Source: Marchantia polymorpha subsp. ruderalis (taxonomy: Eukaryota; Streptophyta; Marchantiopsida; Marchantiales; Marchantiaceae). Taken from it: 64,000 bases of DNA. Location of the stretch: contig AP031352.1 of NCBI GenBank assembly GCA_037833965.1, positions 23,664,501-23,728,500 on the forward strand. Reading direction: 5' to 3'. This document shows, piece by piece, positions 1-11,010 of the stretch. The translations under genes were made by a program, and so were the position numbers. The notes under the pieces are model-generated. The model did no database searches and was not told the DNA's origin. It saw only the letters and a list, made by a program, of their open reading frames with translations. Positions within the stretch are counted from its first letter, which is position 1. Every line of letters starts with the position of its first letter.

Positions 1-850
1 ATAGGATCTTATGTAGAGTTAGTGCACAGAAGTACGAAGGCGAAGTTGGCAACAATTACTAAGATAACAGAACGAGTTGCAAGCTTGACTTCCAAGTTAC
101 GATTATGACAGTTATCTTGTAGGAGCGGGAAAGTAAACTTCGGGCAAAGGAGTTGGAGTGCGAAGAACTTTGGCGAGAGTTAGATGCTGAGCGAAGCCTT
201 TGTACGCAGAAGGAGCTAGAGTGCAAGGGCCTTCTGGTTGACATTTGCACTGCGTAGAAGGCAACGGTAGACATTCGGAACAAATTGGAAGTGTCTCGAG
301 CAGCATTTGAGAGTAAACTTCATCGCACAAAGAAGCTAACAGTGAATCTGGGGGCCCGGGATTGGTCAAAGGCTGCCAAATTAGCTTGTTGGAATAATCG
401 ATTAGCTGATTGCAAAGTTGCCCAAATTTCAAAGTTAGAGTGTGGAAAGGAGTTGGACGCAGATTGTAACAGAGTGCGATTTCAAGTGTCGGAAGTTGAG
501 GAGTAATTGGTCGTGGCTCAAGCGAAATTGGTGGATACAGAAACGACTGGCCAACATCTCAAATAGCAGACGGATGCTGGTTTGTGCACTAGAGTAGAGC
601 GATGTCTTCGAAGTTATGTAAATTGGGAGATCCAAACCACAAAGTGGACAAAATTGGATTCGCTGGACTGTAGATTAAAAGTATTGGTAAATAGCAAAGA
701 TGTAGGACATCGACAATTAGTTAGAATGGTTAGTTCTTTCATTTCCGGTTTAGAAAAGGCTAGAGAGAATTTAAAGTTAGAGCTTGAGTAGGATAGAAGT
801 AGACATGAGCTCTACGGGTGTGACAACTGCCGCATCTGTGGACATCGCAC
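1..850 (+). pseudogene. Decayed coiled-coil ORF (repeat-family protein remnant)
   Basis: Reading the plus strand in one frame from about 126 gives a charged, Leu/Glu/Lys-rich helical sequence (AKELECEELWRELDAERS, then KLEVSRAAFESKL, later SSFISGLEKARENLKLELE). It is broken by in-frame stops near 256, 504, 565 and 789 and by a frame change near 115. The heptad-like pattern indicates a coiled coil. A possible short Cys/His stretch (CDNCRICGH) follows near 818-846. I recall similar repeated coiled-coil proteins in liverwort annotations, often in transposon-rich places, but cannot check this. There is no intact start or full frame, so it is treated as a pseudogene cut by the window edge. Function unknown. 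Confidence 0.5.
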
Positions 851-1620
851 CTAATGGGAGCTCGTAGTTAACGGATGATGCCTCCAAAGATTCGATGTGA
901 ATAAAGAGTCTCAAGGCTCTACCTTTGGGGGCTTTTTCATGAGTCAGTTTTCAATCTTAAGTCTACATTCCTCCGCACGATCATGAATTGTGCGTTTTGT
1001 CACAGTGTGAGAGTTGCTTCCGTTTGATTGAAGATATCGCATCTGAAGTAGAGTGTCCAATTCGGGTGTTCTGAGTGGTGCATAATGTAACTAAGGATTT
1101 AAACAAACCTGTAGATTGGGTGTTCGGTGTAACCGGTTGAGCTTCTAATTTTGAAAAGTTTCTCTTCCTAAATATCAATTGCAGAATCGCTTGCAATTTC
1201 TGTGGTGTCTATTGGATGACAAGGATTTGGATGTAATTACACCCTGCATTTGTGTTGCTTTCGGCTTAGCAATTGCAGATGCTTTTGGTATTAACATGTG
1301 TCTGAGAAGTAAAACTTGTGACTAAAATGTTAATTCTTGATAGTAAATGAATCTCTGGTATTGTTTCTGTCCTCGTGATATCGGATCTATAACATTATGC
1401 TCCATTTCGATATTTATCAATTATTACAATTAGCACTATCATGAAAGTACCTTTGCAAACAATATTTATGCTGGTATTTTTCTCAAGTTGCATCGAATCC
1501 ATGAGAAGAATCGGTAGTTGTTGAAATAGTTCTATATTGAGAGATATGATATGTAATGCCGATGTTATTGGTATGACTAATGATGTACAATGGCAGCTTT
1601 TACAAGTGGGTAATGTCCAT
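851..1620. other. Intergenic, no gene seen
   Basis: There is no ORF with recognisable protein content on either strand, and no repeat or RNA gene was noticed. The right edge near 1620 is where similarity to the flank of the second O-methyltransferase copy begins. Confidence 0.5.
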
Positions 1621-1698
1621 ATCAGGAATAAAACAAAAATGGTTTAGGCGTAAGAAGAGCTTTTATAATGAATAAAGTCCGGATTCAAAGAGCGATAA

Positions 1699-3170
1699 TC
1701 AATTCTTGTAAAACTCCAGAAGTGACAGATTGTCTGTTTGTGCAACACATTCAACTCTTTTGAATCCCGCATCAGCTGCAAGCGTCTTGAACTGGGCCAG
1801 TGTACGTTCCCTCCCATTGGAGTTGACTGCCATCATTGAAATATCTGTGCATAAGGAGATCTTGGTTGCAGGGGATGGATCTGAGGTGTCTGACAACACG
1901 TAGTCGAGGTTGATGAGCTTGCCATGAGGAGGTAAAGCTCTCCAGACGTTCTTCAGTATCTTACCACATCGTTCGTCATCCCAATCATGCAGAATCCACT
2001 GTCCCCGTCCCACAAGGAGAGATGAACTTAGATCAGCGACCATGCATTCCAGAATCACCCTGAGAAGCATTTTTTGAAAAAAAATATTTCTTGCTTTCGA
2101 GATTGCAAATTCACACAAGAGAGAGAGACAAACGTGGCAACCCATTCTGTGCTATTGAAATTCCTATTCAAGAAAGAATTATATTCTTTTTGCAGATCTT
2201 ACACATCTTTAAGGCAAGAGCAAGATACAGACCTTCATAAATACAGCATCGGCTTCAGGCACACTGGCAAAGAAGTCTCCACCAACGTGTTCCAAATCTG
2301 CAACACATATCGAAAGGCCAGAATGTTGAGAAAGCTGAGTTCATTCCTGTGGATATAGAGCTGTAGATAACAGTGTATACTATATGTCTGCAGTATGTAA
2401 TGAGGAAGGAAGGGAGAGACAACCGTACTTGGCACTTGCAGCCCATCAGCTACAACATGTGGTTGGTCGAAATTGATTCCGCGTATTTTCGGGTACTTGG
2501 GCAGAATCATGGCCAATGTAGCACCCAGCCCACCGCCGACATCGACTAATGAGGTCAAGGTCTCAAAGCCTCTGTACTTCTTCAGTAATGCTGACATTTC
2601 TATGTGTGTGTGATCATGCATGGCTTTATTGAACAGCTTGCTAAATCTAGCATCGGTTGCAGCGTACTCGAAGAGTTTCATCCCATGAACAAGAACGTGA
2701 GGCTCCACATTCACATCCAGAACTGGCAAGTGAAGGTATTGAAAGGCTGGTAGGGTAACAGGATCAGTGGCCATAAGAAGAAATGGAGCTAGCGAAACTC
2801 CATCTTCGTTATCAGTGAAGTACTTGAGAGTTGAAGTGGGTCCATAACTCCTATGAGAACAGTCGGAGTCATTGCCATTCTTCGATACAATCTCTGTCAC
2901 GACGTTGTGCGATGCCAACACTCTCAAGATGCGCTCCAAATTTGTAGCATCTGCACAGCGGTCCGAGAGCTTGGTAATGGACGTCGCAATGTCTTCAGCT
3001 GTAAGCTCAGCTCCAGAACCTGCGTCCACCAAAATTTTGGGTACACCTAAGTTCACAGCAGCTTTCAAACTGAATGGGAGGGCAAGCATCATAGCTATCT
3101 GCAAAGCTTTCAGCCTCCCAGCTTCGTCATCTCCCAGGTTCTGCGGACTCATTTTTAGAACTGGTGACAT
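1699..3170 (-). CDS. Plant class II (COMT-type) O-methyltransferase, 3 exons
   Basis: Predicted 368-aa S-adenosylmethionine-dependent O-methyltransferase; the family methylates hydroxyls of phenolics in the cytosol. Exons on minus: 3170-2429, 2297-2233 and 1998-1699. Junctions are CCAA|gtacgg, gttgcag|ATTTGG, ATGAAG|gtctgt and ggacag|TGGATT, and they join in frame. Residues about 1-110 form the dimerisation region. SAM motif LVDVGGGLGATLAMI lies near 210-225, followed by GINFDQPHVV. Exon 3 opens with WILHDWDDE, holding the presumed catalytic His. NGRERT carries the conserved Glu near 330. Where alfalfa COMT has another catalytic Glu, this protein reads INLDYVLSD (Asp). Length fits the family (about 360-370). 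ATG at 3170 was chosen because it is the first in-frame Met and lies about 100 nt from a TATA box. Substrate cannot be inferred. A frameshifted copy lies divergently at 6232-7701. Confidence 0.9.
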
Positions 3171-3270
3171 ATCGAACTCGAGTGTTGGTCGTTGCAGTTG
3201 TGGTCAGGCGCACTTCTATGCAGGAAATCGGACCTTCAAGTGATCTGAGAAGGAGCCCACTCAAACCGCC

Positions 3271-3277
3271 TTATATA
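3271..3277 (-). promoter_or_regulatory. Probable TATA box of the O-methyltransferase gene
   Basis: On the minus strand the sequence reads GATATATAAGG, about 100 nt upstream of the ATG at 3170. This fits a plant TATA box plus a leader of roughly 70 nt. The second copy at 6232 lacks this sequence because similarity between the copies stops about 25 nt before the ATG. Confidence 0.5.
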
Positions 3278-3282
3278 TCATC

Positions 3283-6207
3283 CGATTTCGCAATCACCTT
3301 GTATCAGTAAATGCCGATGCTACTTACAGTCCATGACGTATCCAAGGCGAAGGATCAACCGAAGATGCTGTGTTCTGCAATGTTCTTCACAGCCCTCCCA
3401 GTCCCGGATGAGATATAGTGAAGGGGACCTGGAAAGCACATATGTGCAATATTATATCTGTTTACTATAAAGTTTAGGCGATATCTATTATATATTGTAT
3501 TTCCAATCCTGAAGAGAAGGAAGTGATTCACAAGGTTAGCTGGGCTATATTGGTACAATCGCCTTCGAGATTGTGAAGAAGCTAAGCAAGCAGGGATTTT
3601 GTCTCTTGATTGAAAATTCTCTAAAGCGTCTGCCACTCCTACAAGTGATATTTCCAACTAATATCTCAAATCGAATTTTACAGACGACGAATTTCAAAAG
3701 AGCATTCTGGAGAGAGCTTTAGTGGCCGATACCGTTGAAGACTGTGAAAGGATACCCGCCGTTGAGCAATCCGAGCCTTCGTTATCAGATTGATTTCACT
3801 ATTCTACTTTTAGGTTCTTTATTGAAAAGTGTGACGCACAGAAGTAGAAGGTCATGTGTTCACTCGCAGTATAGTACATCCCCCCCTAAGGCATTGAAGT
3901 CAATCGCAGTTTACAACATTTACAGCTTCACGTGCTTTGGTTCTTGTTGCATGGTCTTGTACAAGCTGAAATGGTGGAGTCGAGGGTGCCAGCTGGAGGT
4001 TTACACTGTGGGTACAAACACGGGTCACACCAGGGCAGGGGGGGAAAGGTGCGACCGTGGATCTACCCATGGAACGGATCTGATATTTAAGTACTGAATG
4101 TCGAGACTTGACGGGTGACAGACTCCTACAGACTTAAATCTGGGTCTGTGAGAGAACGAAGAAAAACTCACGGAGTTGGTGCGTTTTTGCTTTTCGTTTT
4201 TGTGGGAACTTGGAAGCCTCGGTTTGACCCGTTTCCCATTCATCAATGGCAGTCCTCCGCGAGCGGCAAGAGCTCAGCCGGATGGTGTCTGGACACGATC
4301 GCCAATTTAACTAGTCTGGAATGCCAATCGTTTGATCTGGTTGGAGGTAGAGATTAGGCCCAGGCCTCGTCATTGCTGAGAAGCATGCACGTATGAGCAT
4401 CCAGGATCATGATGATTGTGATTCGGAAGGGTCGCATGTCAAAGCTTCCAAGTCTTCGGAAGTGGCACTGTTTGTCAAAGGAAGCGTTTCCCGACGGTGG
4501 TTCGGTCACCACCATTCACGCAGAGTACTTTGGTCCCGAAGTCTCTTTGACACGAAGCAGAACCTTCCACCGTCTGTTCCCGGTCCTGGAAGACGAAACT
4601 ATCATGTCAAAAACTCGAACAAGAAGAACTCTCAATATTTATACATATCTATAATTACCTTATATAATATTTTGGGTGTTAATCAACAAATGATCTCAGA
4701 CGGTAGCTCGCCGGCTCTATATATGCGAACTGAAAAAAGATCATTTTTGCTCGGATCATATTCCAAACCATCCCGCTTCACTTCATCATTTCGGAAATTT
4801 TTGTGAATGTTGTTAGGCGGATGTTTTTTAGATGGCAAAATAGTATTAGAATTTTTTAGTTTTTTTTTTTTATCATTTGAATGAAAAAAATTAGATTAAT
4901 AGGAGGGAAAGCCAATTTTGTATAATTTTTTTCCAAAAATTAGCTATTAGAATAACATAGATTAGAATAATGGTAAGAAAAGCCAGGTTTATATCATTGA
5001 TTCAATTTGGGCCTCCCGACTATGTTCCGTATGTTACAGCAGTTTAGGTTTTCTTCCTCTAGGGTGAACCGTTCTCGACAAACACAGGGTGGCGCAGCCA
5101 AGTGAGTCTTCAAGTGCTGGAGGCAATTAGCAGCTGCAGCAGCTTGGAAACGCTGGACGTAGAAGATATTTGTGGCCTCATATGTCCAGGTTCATTGCTA
5201 TCGAATGGAGGTAGTTTTGAGAAATTTCAGTTCCAGTATCGTTCTACGAAAAACGAGAATTGGCAAACTAACATGGAAAATGGAGAGCTTGGGTTTACAG
5301 CTGGAAATAATTCCGATTATTCTGAATTTTGATTTGATATATAGTTGCAGATGTTAAATTGTAAATTCAGAAATAGACACCATGTGCTTGAGGTCTACTG
5401 AATAGAAAATGGATTCAGAAGAAAGAACATGAGAGTTAGGATGGAGAGGGAGTTCAAGAGCATAGAAGAGCCAATGTTCTACTTTGCAAGTGTAACCGCC
5501 GCCGATAAAGAAAAAATCGGAAATGTTCACACCTCCGAAGCGGTTACCTCTACAAGGAGATTGAAGCAAATTCTGATCACCAGAGGAAGATTGAAGCAAG
5601 TTCTGATCATGAGTGTAAGGTACTTGATATAATATCAAATATTAGAGTGCCAAGTACTGATAGCATCAAGCAACTCAAATTTCTTGACGAGGAGAACAAA
5701 ACTCTTAGTTTTTAATTCTGAATTCAATCTTGGAGGTGAGTATAGATTGCACAACTATAACTCTGTAACTTCCTTTACTGACAGGACCTTAGTCAGTAGA
5801 ACGCAGGGTTTTTTGGTAATTGAATCCTACATCCTTCCCATACCGGAATGGGAATATGGGTGATCAAACTCTCGTCATGATGAACACTTTTATTAGAATC
5901 CATATGCTTTCACTAGACAGAATACAACCTTGGAGCAGCGGAAGTCATTCTAGCCCATGAATCAAAGCTTCCATGGCAATCGAAGAAAAAAGGAAGATAT
6001 TATTTTGATGAATGGAAGAACTGAAGAACTTCAGTTTTGAATAGATTTCATTTATTTTTAGACTGCAAAGGTTTGTTAAGGAAATATGGAAGCAATTGCT
6101 TTGATGCTTGAGTAGGAACACAAGTGTCATTAGCTTCTCTTTGTCTTTATCTCGGAATCCTCTCTCACGAAGGATTCAAGTAGGAGTTAAGGGAACGGAT
6201 GAGTCCT
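3283..6207. other. Spacer between divergent OMT copies; weak ORF traces only
   Basis: No supported gene. Two traces are worth recording. Frame reading near 5102-5332 contains LQVLEAISSCSSLETLDVE, which has a leucine-rich-repeat rhythm but no second repeat. Frame reading about 5533-5715 (plus) is open, hydrophilic, and contains a 30-bp in-frame duplication (KEIEANSDHQ then RKIEASSDHE) before a stop at 5713-5715. Neither has a start or a recognisable family. 4600-5000 is AT-rich. Confidence 0.4.
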
Positions 6208-6231
6208 GCAAGTCCAACACTCGAGTTCGAT

Positions 6232-7701
6232 ATGTCACCAGTTCTAAATATGAGTCCACAGCACAACCTGGGAGATGCGAAGCTGGGAGGCTGAAAGCTT
6301 TGCAGATAGCTATGATGCTTGCCCTCCCATTCAGTTTGAAAGCTGCTGTGAATTTAGATGTACCCAAAATTTTGGTGGACGCAGGTTCTGGTGCTGAGCT
6401 TACAGCTGAAGACATTGCGACGTCCATTACCAAGCTCTCGGACCGCTGTGCAGATGCCACAAATTTGGATCGCATCTTGAGAGTTTTGGCATCGCACAAC
6501 GTCGTGACAGATTGTATCGAAGAATGGCAATGACTCCGACTGTCCTCAGAGGAGTTATGGACCCACTTCAACTCTCAAGTATTTCACTGATAACGAAGAT
6601 GGAGTTTTGCTAGCTCCATTTCTTCTTATGGCCACTGATCCTGTTATCCTACCAACCTTTCAATACCTTCACTTGCCAGTTCTGGATGTGAATGTGGAAC
6701 CTCACGTTCTTGTTCATGGGATGAAATCCTTCGAGTACGCTGCAACCGATGCTAGATTTGACAAGCTGTTCAATAAAGCCATGCATGATCACACACACAT
6801 AGAAATGTCAGCATTACTGAAGAAGTACAGAAGCTTTGAGACCTTGACCTCATTAGTCGATGTCGGCGGTGGGTTGGGTGCTACATTGGCCATGATTCTG
6901 TCCAAGTATCCGAATTTACGTGGAATCAATTTCGACCAACCACATGTTGTAGCCGACGGGCTGCAAGTGCCAAGTACGGTTGTCTCTCCCTTCCTCCCTC
7001 ATTACACACTGCAGACATATAGTATACACTGTTATCTACAGCTCTATTTCCACAGGAATAAACTCAGCTTTCTCTACATTCTGGTCTCTCGATATGTGTT
7101 GCAGATTTGGAACACGTTGGTAGAGACTTCTTTGCCAGTGTGCCTGAAGCCGATGCTGTATTCATGAAGGTCTGTATCTTGCTCTTGCTTTGAATATGTA
7201 TTAGATCTGCAAAGAAAATATAATTGTTTCCTGAGTAGGAATTTCGATTGCACAGAATGGGTTGCCACGTTTTTCTCTCTATTGTGTGAATTTGCAATCT
7301 CTAAAGCAAGAAGTATTCTTTTGTTTTAAATGCTTCTCAGGGTGATTCTGAGTTGCATGGTCGGTGATCTAATTTTATCTTTCTTTGTGGGACGGGGACA
7401 GTGGATTCTGCATGATTGGGATGACGAAAAATGTGTCAAGATACTGAAAATCGTATGGAGAGCTTTACCTCCTCATGGCAAGGTCATCAACCTCGACTAC
7501 GTGTTGTCAGACAACTCGGATCCATCCCCTGCAACCAAGATCTCCTTATGCACAGATATTTCAATGATGGCAGTCAACTCAAATGGGAGGGAACGTACAC
7601 TGGCCCAGTTCAAGATGCTTGCAGCTGATGCGGGATTCAAAAGAATTGAATGTGTTGCACAAATAGATGATCTGTCACTTCTGGAGTTTTACAAGAATTG
7701 A
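6232..7701 (+). pseudogene. Second O-methyltransferase copy, frameshifted
   Basis: Close paralogue of the gene at 1699-3170 with the same three-exon layout (6232-6973, 7105-7169, 7402-7701) and preserved splice sites (CCAA|gtacgg, gttgcag|ATTTGG, ATGAAG|gtctgt, ggacag|TGGATT). Compared with the intact copy, one base is missing near 6277 and two near 6510. The 230 bp between them is therefore out of frame, and translation from the homologous ATG stops early. The upstream-frame reading hits a stop at 6531-6533. The SAM motif (LVDVGGGLGATLAMI), WILHDWDDE and NGRERT are all still readable, so decay is recent or the copy is kept for another reason. Sequence upstream of about 6208 is unrelated to the intact copy's promoter, so its promoter was probably not duplicated. 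Confidence 0.85.
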
Positions 7702-7839
7702 TTATCGCTATTTGAATCCGTACTTTATTCATTATAAACATTTTCTTACCCATAGACCAACTTTGTGCTATTCCTGATATGGACTTTTCCCACTTGTAAA
7801 AGCTGACACTGTAAACTTCCTTAGTTCTAATTATTGCAA

Positions 7840-9010
7840 GCACAGCTGGTAGCAAGTTAAGAGACCTCGTATTGAGGTCTCGGGTAGCGACTCTGATCTT
7901 TAGTCAGAAAGGTACTCATCCCCCTAGCAATGTGGCTGTTGTCATCAGTTTAGCTATCAATAAAATACAACTTAGACTCCTGGAGTTGTCTCTTACGTTC
8001 CTGCACATCATATGTCGATAGCCTTGGTTTCAAATCTGACACAATAACCAACTTTCAAAGAAGGCTTCCATGGTCTGAAACCAAGAGGACTCTTTTCGAT
8101 GAGACTACAGGAAGAGAGAAGATTGCTATCAAATCAACATCAAATCATCATCCCGCGATATCATCCAAAATACGAAGACAAGAGGTACTTGGATTCTGTT
8201 GATTCGAGCGTTGACTGAGAGAAATCATTAAACATTTTGAAGTCCGATCAAGAAAGACAGCGCAAGGTCTAGGTTGTCGTCAATGGTGACAGCCCACAAT
8301 AATAGTTTTGGCTGCACTGAGCTAAGATGAAGTGAATGGTTTGGTACCCGAGGGAAACAAATATGGTCCCCTTTCTTGGCCGTCAGAGTTGCAGTCCTTC
8401 AGAACAAGTCAAGAGTTTCATGACGTGAAACGACGTATGTGATCGGATGAAGTAAAATTCGAACTATAATAACCCAAATGAACCTTCGTTGCCAATTGTG
8501 TCACAAACTGGTGCCAAGTGGTCCAAAATGTGAACTAATCATGTCACTGGCGTTACAACTACAACCTACAGGACTTGTCATGCACGTGAAACTAGTGAAC
8601 AAGTCATGACGTTCATGAGATCGATGCTCCAAATACTACTATGTTCCTTGCACGAGGGCTCAACCTTACACCTCTTCCCACAATTGGTAACGGAATTGTT
8701 CCAAGAAGATAGATAATCTCATGCAATGTAGTGTACAGGAAGAATTTTAAAGGGTTAGCAGTAGCCTCCGGATTCATAACCCTCAACAAAAACCGAGGGC
8801 CCGCACGTTTTTCCCTTTGCAAGCTTGACCTTTTTGGAAAAAGGATCAGTTTTATATTAACAGAAAAGAAGCTGCAAAGCAACTCTGTCCGCCTCTCGTC
8901 GTAAACCATCGAAGAAATTCAAGTCAAAGTGAACACTGTGTGTGAAGCTTTCCTCGCGGAAGTCTTACTGCAGCTTCTATGCGTGGCGCACACCTAATTC
9001 TTGAATGCAA
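7840..9010. other. Intergenic, no gene seen
   Basis: No ORF with recognisable content. A small perfect hairpin GAGACCTC/GAGGTCTC with a 5-nt loop lies at 7861-7881, just past the end of the region shared with the other OMT copy. Confidence 0.4.
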
Positions 9011-9014
9011 ATAA

Positions 9015-9792
9015 GGTGAGGGCAAAGACGGCAGTGACGGCCAGGTCAAAGGCGACGGCAAAGACGGCAGTGACCGCAAATACAAAGGCGACGGCAAGAA
9101 CGGCAAAGACGCTGAGGACAAGGATTGCACTTCAACGGGATACAAGGGCCGCAACCCCTGCAAGAACAAGTCTCCTCCTGAAAAATCTCCTCCTCCTCAC
9201 ACTCCCAAGTCTCCACAACCTCCGAGAAATCCCCCCCTCCTTCATACACACCTCAGTCGCCACCACCACCGGCTAAATCGCCACCTCCTCCCGTGGTTGT
9301 GAAGTCCCCCTCTCCACCTGTGAAATCTCCTCCTCCTCCAGTTGTTGTGAAATCTCCCCGTCCTACAGCGAAAACTCCTCCTCCTTCCTACGTCCCGAGT
9401 TCTCCACCACCTCTTGCAAAATCTCCTCCAGTTGTTGTGAAATTTTCCCATCCTCCAGCGAAATCTCCTCCTCCTCCCTACGTCCCGAAATCTCCACCAT
9501 CTCCAGCACAATCTCTCCTCCTCCAGTTTTTGTGAAAACCCCCCCTCCTCCATACGTACACAGTTCTCGACGACCTCCAGTGAAATCATCTCCTCCTCCA
9601 TACGTACATAAGTCTCCACCACCTCCAATCGTTATGAAGTCTCCTCCTCCTCCTGCAAAATCTCCTCCTCCTCCAGTTGTTGTGAAATCATCTCCTCCTC
9701 CATACGGTCACAAGTCTCCGGAGGATGTTTGCATCCTCCGAATAAACCTGCAGTGTACACACATGACACATACACCTCTCCCCCTGAAGTGA
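9015..9792 (+). pseudogene. Extensin-like Pro-rich cell-wall protein remnant
   Basis: Three plus frames read in succession give an Asp/Gly/Lys-rich start (KDGSDGQVKGDGKDGSD, about 9021-9120). This is followed by many SPPPP, KSPPPPVVVKSP and PPYVHKSPPPP blocks, the signature of hydroxyproline-rich extensin-like wall glycoproteins. The frame changes near 9230 and again near 9515, each fitting loss or gain of one base inside a CT-rich run. The last frame runs into unrelated hairpin sequence and stops at about 9792. No signal peptide or ATG-led N-terminus is visible; a TAA lies just before 9015. It is therefore a decayed or captured fragment. Errors in a simple-sequence tract cannot be excluded. 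Confidence 0.65.
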
Positions 9793-10316
9793 GAGAGGTG
9801 TATGTGTGAGGGGGGACGGGGACGGGGCGAGGCATATAGCTTCGCAGGTTCTTCAGGTCCGTATGGGTCTTGAAGAAAGCCTGTGATCGGCCCATACATA
9901 TCGTCCGCTCGGTGCACGCTCAGACATAGGCCGAAATGTGCATAGTGAGGCGGGTACACAGACTGGGGCATAGTCTGTGTGAAGCTCATGAATTCCAGCA
10001 CACCTTCGGGAGGCGAGAATAAATCCTGCCCTCCGTAAACCACCAACATATGCTTCGTCTGCCCCGAGGTATGACCCGGTGCAGACGAAGCATGTAATCA
10101 TCCTCCGAATGTACCTGCAGTGTGCACACTACACATACACCTCTCCCCCGAAGGGGAGGAGGTGTATGTGTCGTGTGTCAGTAGTAGTATCTAGTAGGAA
10201 ATAAGATCATTGACTCAGACCCGAAAGACTAGCTAGTAGGAATCAAGACAGCTAACCTTAGACCTTCTGCGAGTATCATGTATCCTGGAGCAAGTACATG
10301 AAACTCGCAGAAGGTC
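9719..10316. repeat. Dense series of perfect hairpins
   Basis: Within 600 bp I count seven strong inverted repeats. 9719-9727/9732-9740: 9 bp, loop 4. 9766-9780/9793-9807: 15 bp, loop 12. 9845-9855/9871-9883: 11 bp with a 2-nt bulge. 9956-9964/9972-9980: 9 bp, loop 7. 10050-10062/10081-10093: 13 bp, loop 18. 10131-10149/10153-10171: about 18 bp with one bulge and a GAA turn. 10261-10274/10303-10316: 14 bp, continued inside by CATGTA/TACATG. A 12-bp palindrome AGTGTGCACACT lies at 10119-10130. No ORF explains them. They could be transposon ends, a folded RNA, or small-RNA precursors. Confidence 0.75.
9731..10171 (+). repeat. Direct repeat pair carrying hairpins
   Basis: Two copies about 365 bp apart share the same order of blocks: CATCCTCCGAAT, CCTGCAGTGT, CACAC, then ACACATACACCTCTCCCC and its inverted partner. 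Copy 1 is about 9732-9807 and copy 2 about 10100-10171. Loop sequences and a few stem bases differ, yet the stems stay paired, including a changed loop and a shortened stem. This suggests a duplicated unit, not a chance palindrome. Confidence 0.65.
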
Positions 10317-10347
10317 ATGACGCATGCGGCTCCATCTCTGGCATCTC

Positions 10348-10555
10348 GCTGCTGCTGATTTGGACACACAATTGATTTACAGAATGGAGACAATAGAGGT
10401 TTGCTGCTGATTTTCACACACAACTGAGATACAGAAAGGCGACTATAGAGGTTTGCTGCTGATTTTCACACACAACTGATTTACAGAAAGGCGACTCTAC
10501 GATTGCTGCTGATTTTGACACACAACTTTTGTACAGAAAGGCGACACACAACGAT
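10348..10555. repeat. 52-bp tandem repeat, four degenerate units
   Basis: The block GCTGCTGATT, an ACACACAA stretch, then ACAGAAAGGCGAC recurs with starts at 10351, 10403, 10455 and 10505 (spacing 52, 52, 50). Units 2 and 3 are nearly identical; units 1 and 4 are more diverged. No coding role is apparent. Confidence 0.75.
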
Positions 10556-10617
10556 AGAACTTGCAAATGTGACAGAAGAACTAAACGGTACGAAACGACT
10601 AAACGTAGAACTTCGCT

Positions 10618-10698
10618 GAGATCCAGGAGCGGCACGACTCTCTGAAGGACATCGAGAAGAAGCTGCTGGAGCTGCACCAGATCTTTTTGGCAATGTGA
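10618..10698 (+). pseudogene. Syntaxin (SYP1-type t-SNARE) exon fragment
   Basis: The frame reads EIQERHDSLKDIEKKLLELH, then QIFLAM and a TGA at 10696-10698. This matches the highly conserved start of the SNARE motif of plant plasma-membrane syntaxins, where IQERHD is followed by an IEKKLLELHQ-FLDMA type sequence. Only these 26 residues are present. They are preceded by a TAG five codons upstream and no other syntaxin sequence is seen on either side. The fragment sits between the 52-bp tandem repeat and an inverted repeat, so it looks like a captured piece of a gene, not a decayed complete gene. Confidence 0.75.
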
Positions 10699-11010
10699 CC
10701 ATCCAAGTCATAGCGGTAGATATGGAATGGAACATGCCGTTGCACAATAGATTGTCGCCATGCCGTTGCACCACAGATGTGTCGTGACTATGCTTAAATG
10801 ACGGATTGATATATCGGTTCGAGACATTGCCATGACATTCCCCTGCTCGGCTACAAATTCTCAGCTCGAGCTAGCGGCTATATACTTGCACTGACGACAA
10901 GTTGCATGCATGTGCCCGATGCAAGTTAATGAGTTCCTTCGTAACAGCTATTCGTTGCAAAACCAATGTCACATTTCTCCATCTACCGCTATGTCTCGGA
11001 TGGTCACCTT
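10692..11010. repeat. Inverted repeat, 30-bp cores
   Basis: The core at 10692-10721 (GTGACCATCC then CATAGCGGTAGAT) recurs inverted at 10981-11010 with 27 of 30 bases matching. Looser similarity continues inward for about 30 bp on both sides. The enclosed 260 bp also has a short direct repeat, CATGCCGTTGCAC, at about 10734 and 10759. It resembles the ends of a small foldback or MITE-like element, but no target duplication was identified. Confidence 0.55.

Noticed and set aside
5102..5332. Leucine-rich-repeat gene
   Set aside because: Only one repeat-like stretch is seen; no second repeat, start or flanking domain.
9242..9628. Arg/Trp-rich ORF on minus
   Set aside because: It is the reverse complement of the Pro-rich extensin-like repeats, not a gene.
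9719..10555. CRISPR array
   Set aside because: The hairpin and tandem repeats do not have uniform short repeats with unique spacers, and this is plant nuclear DNA.
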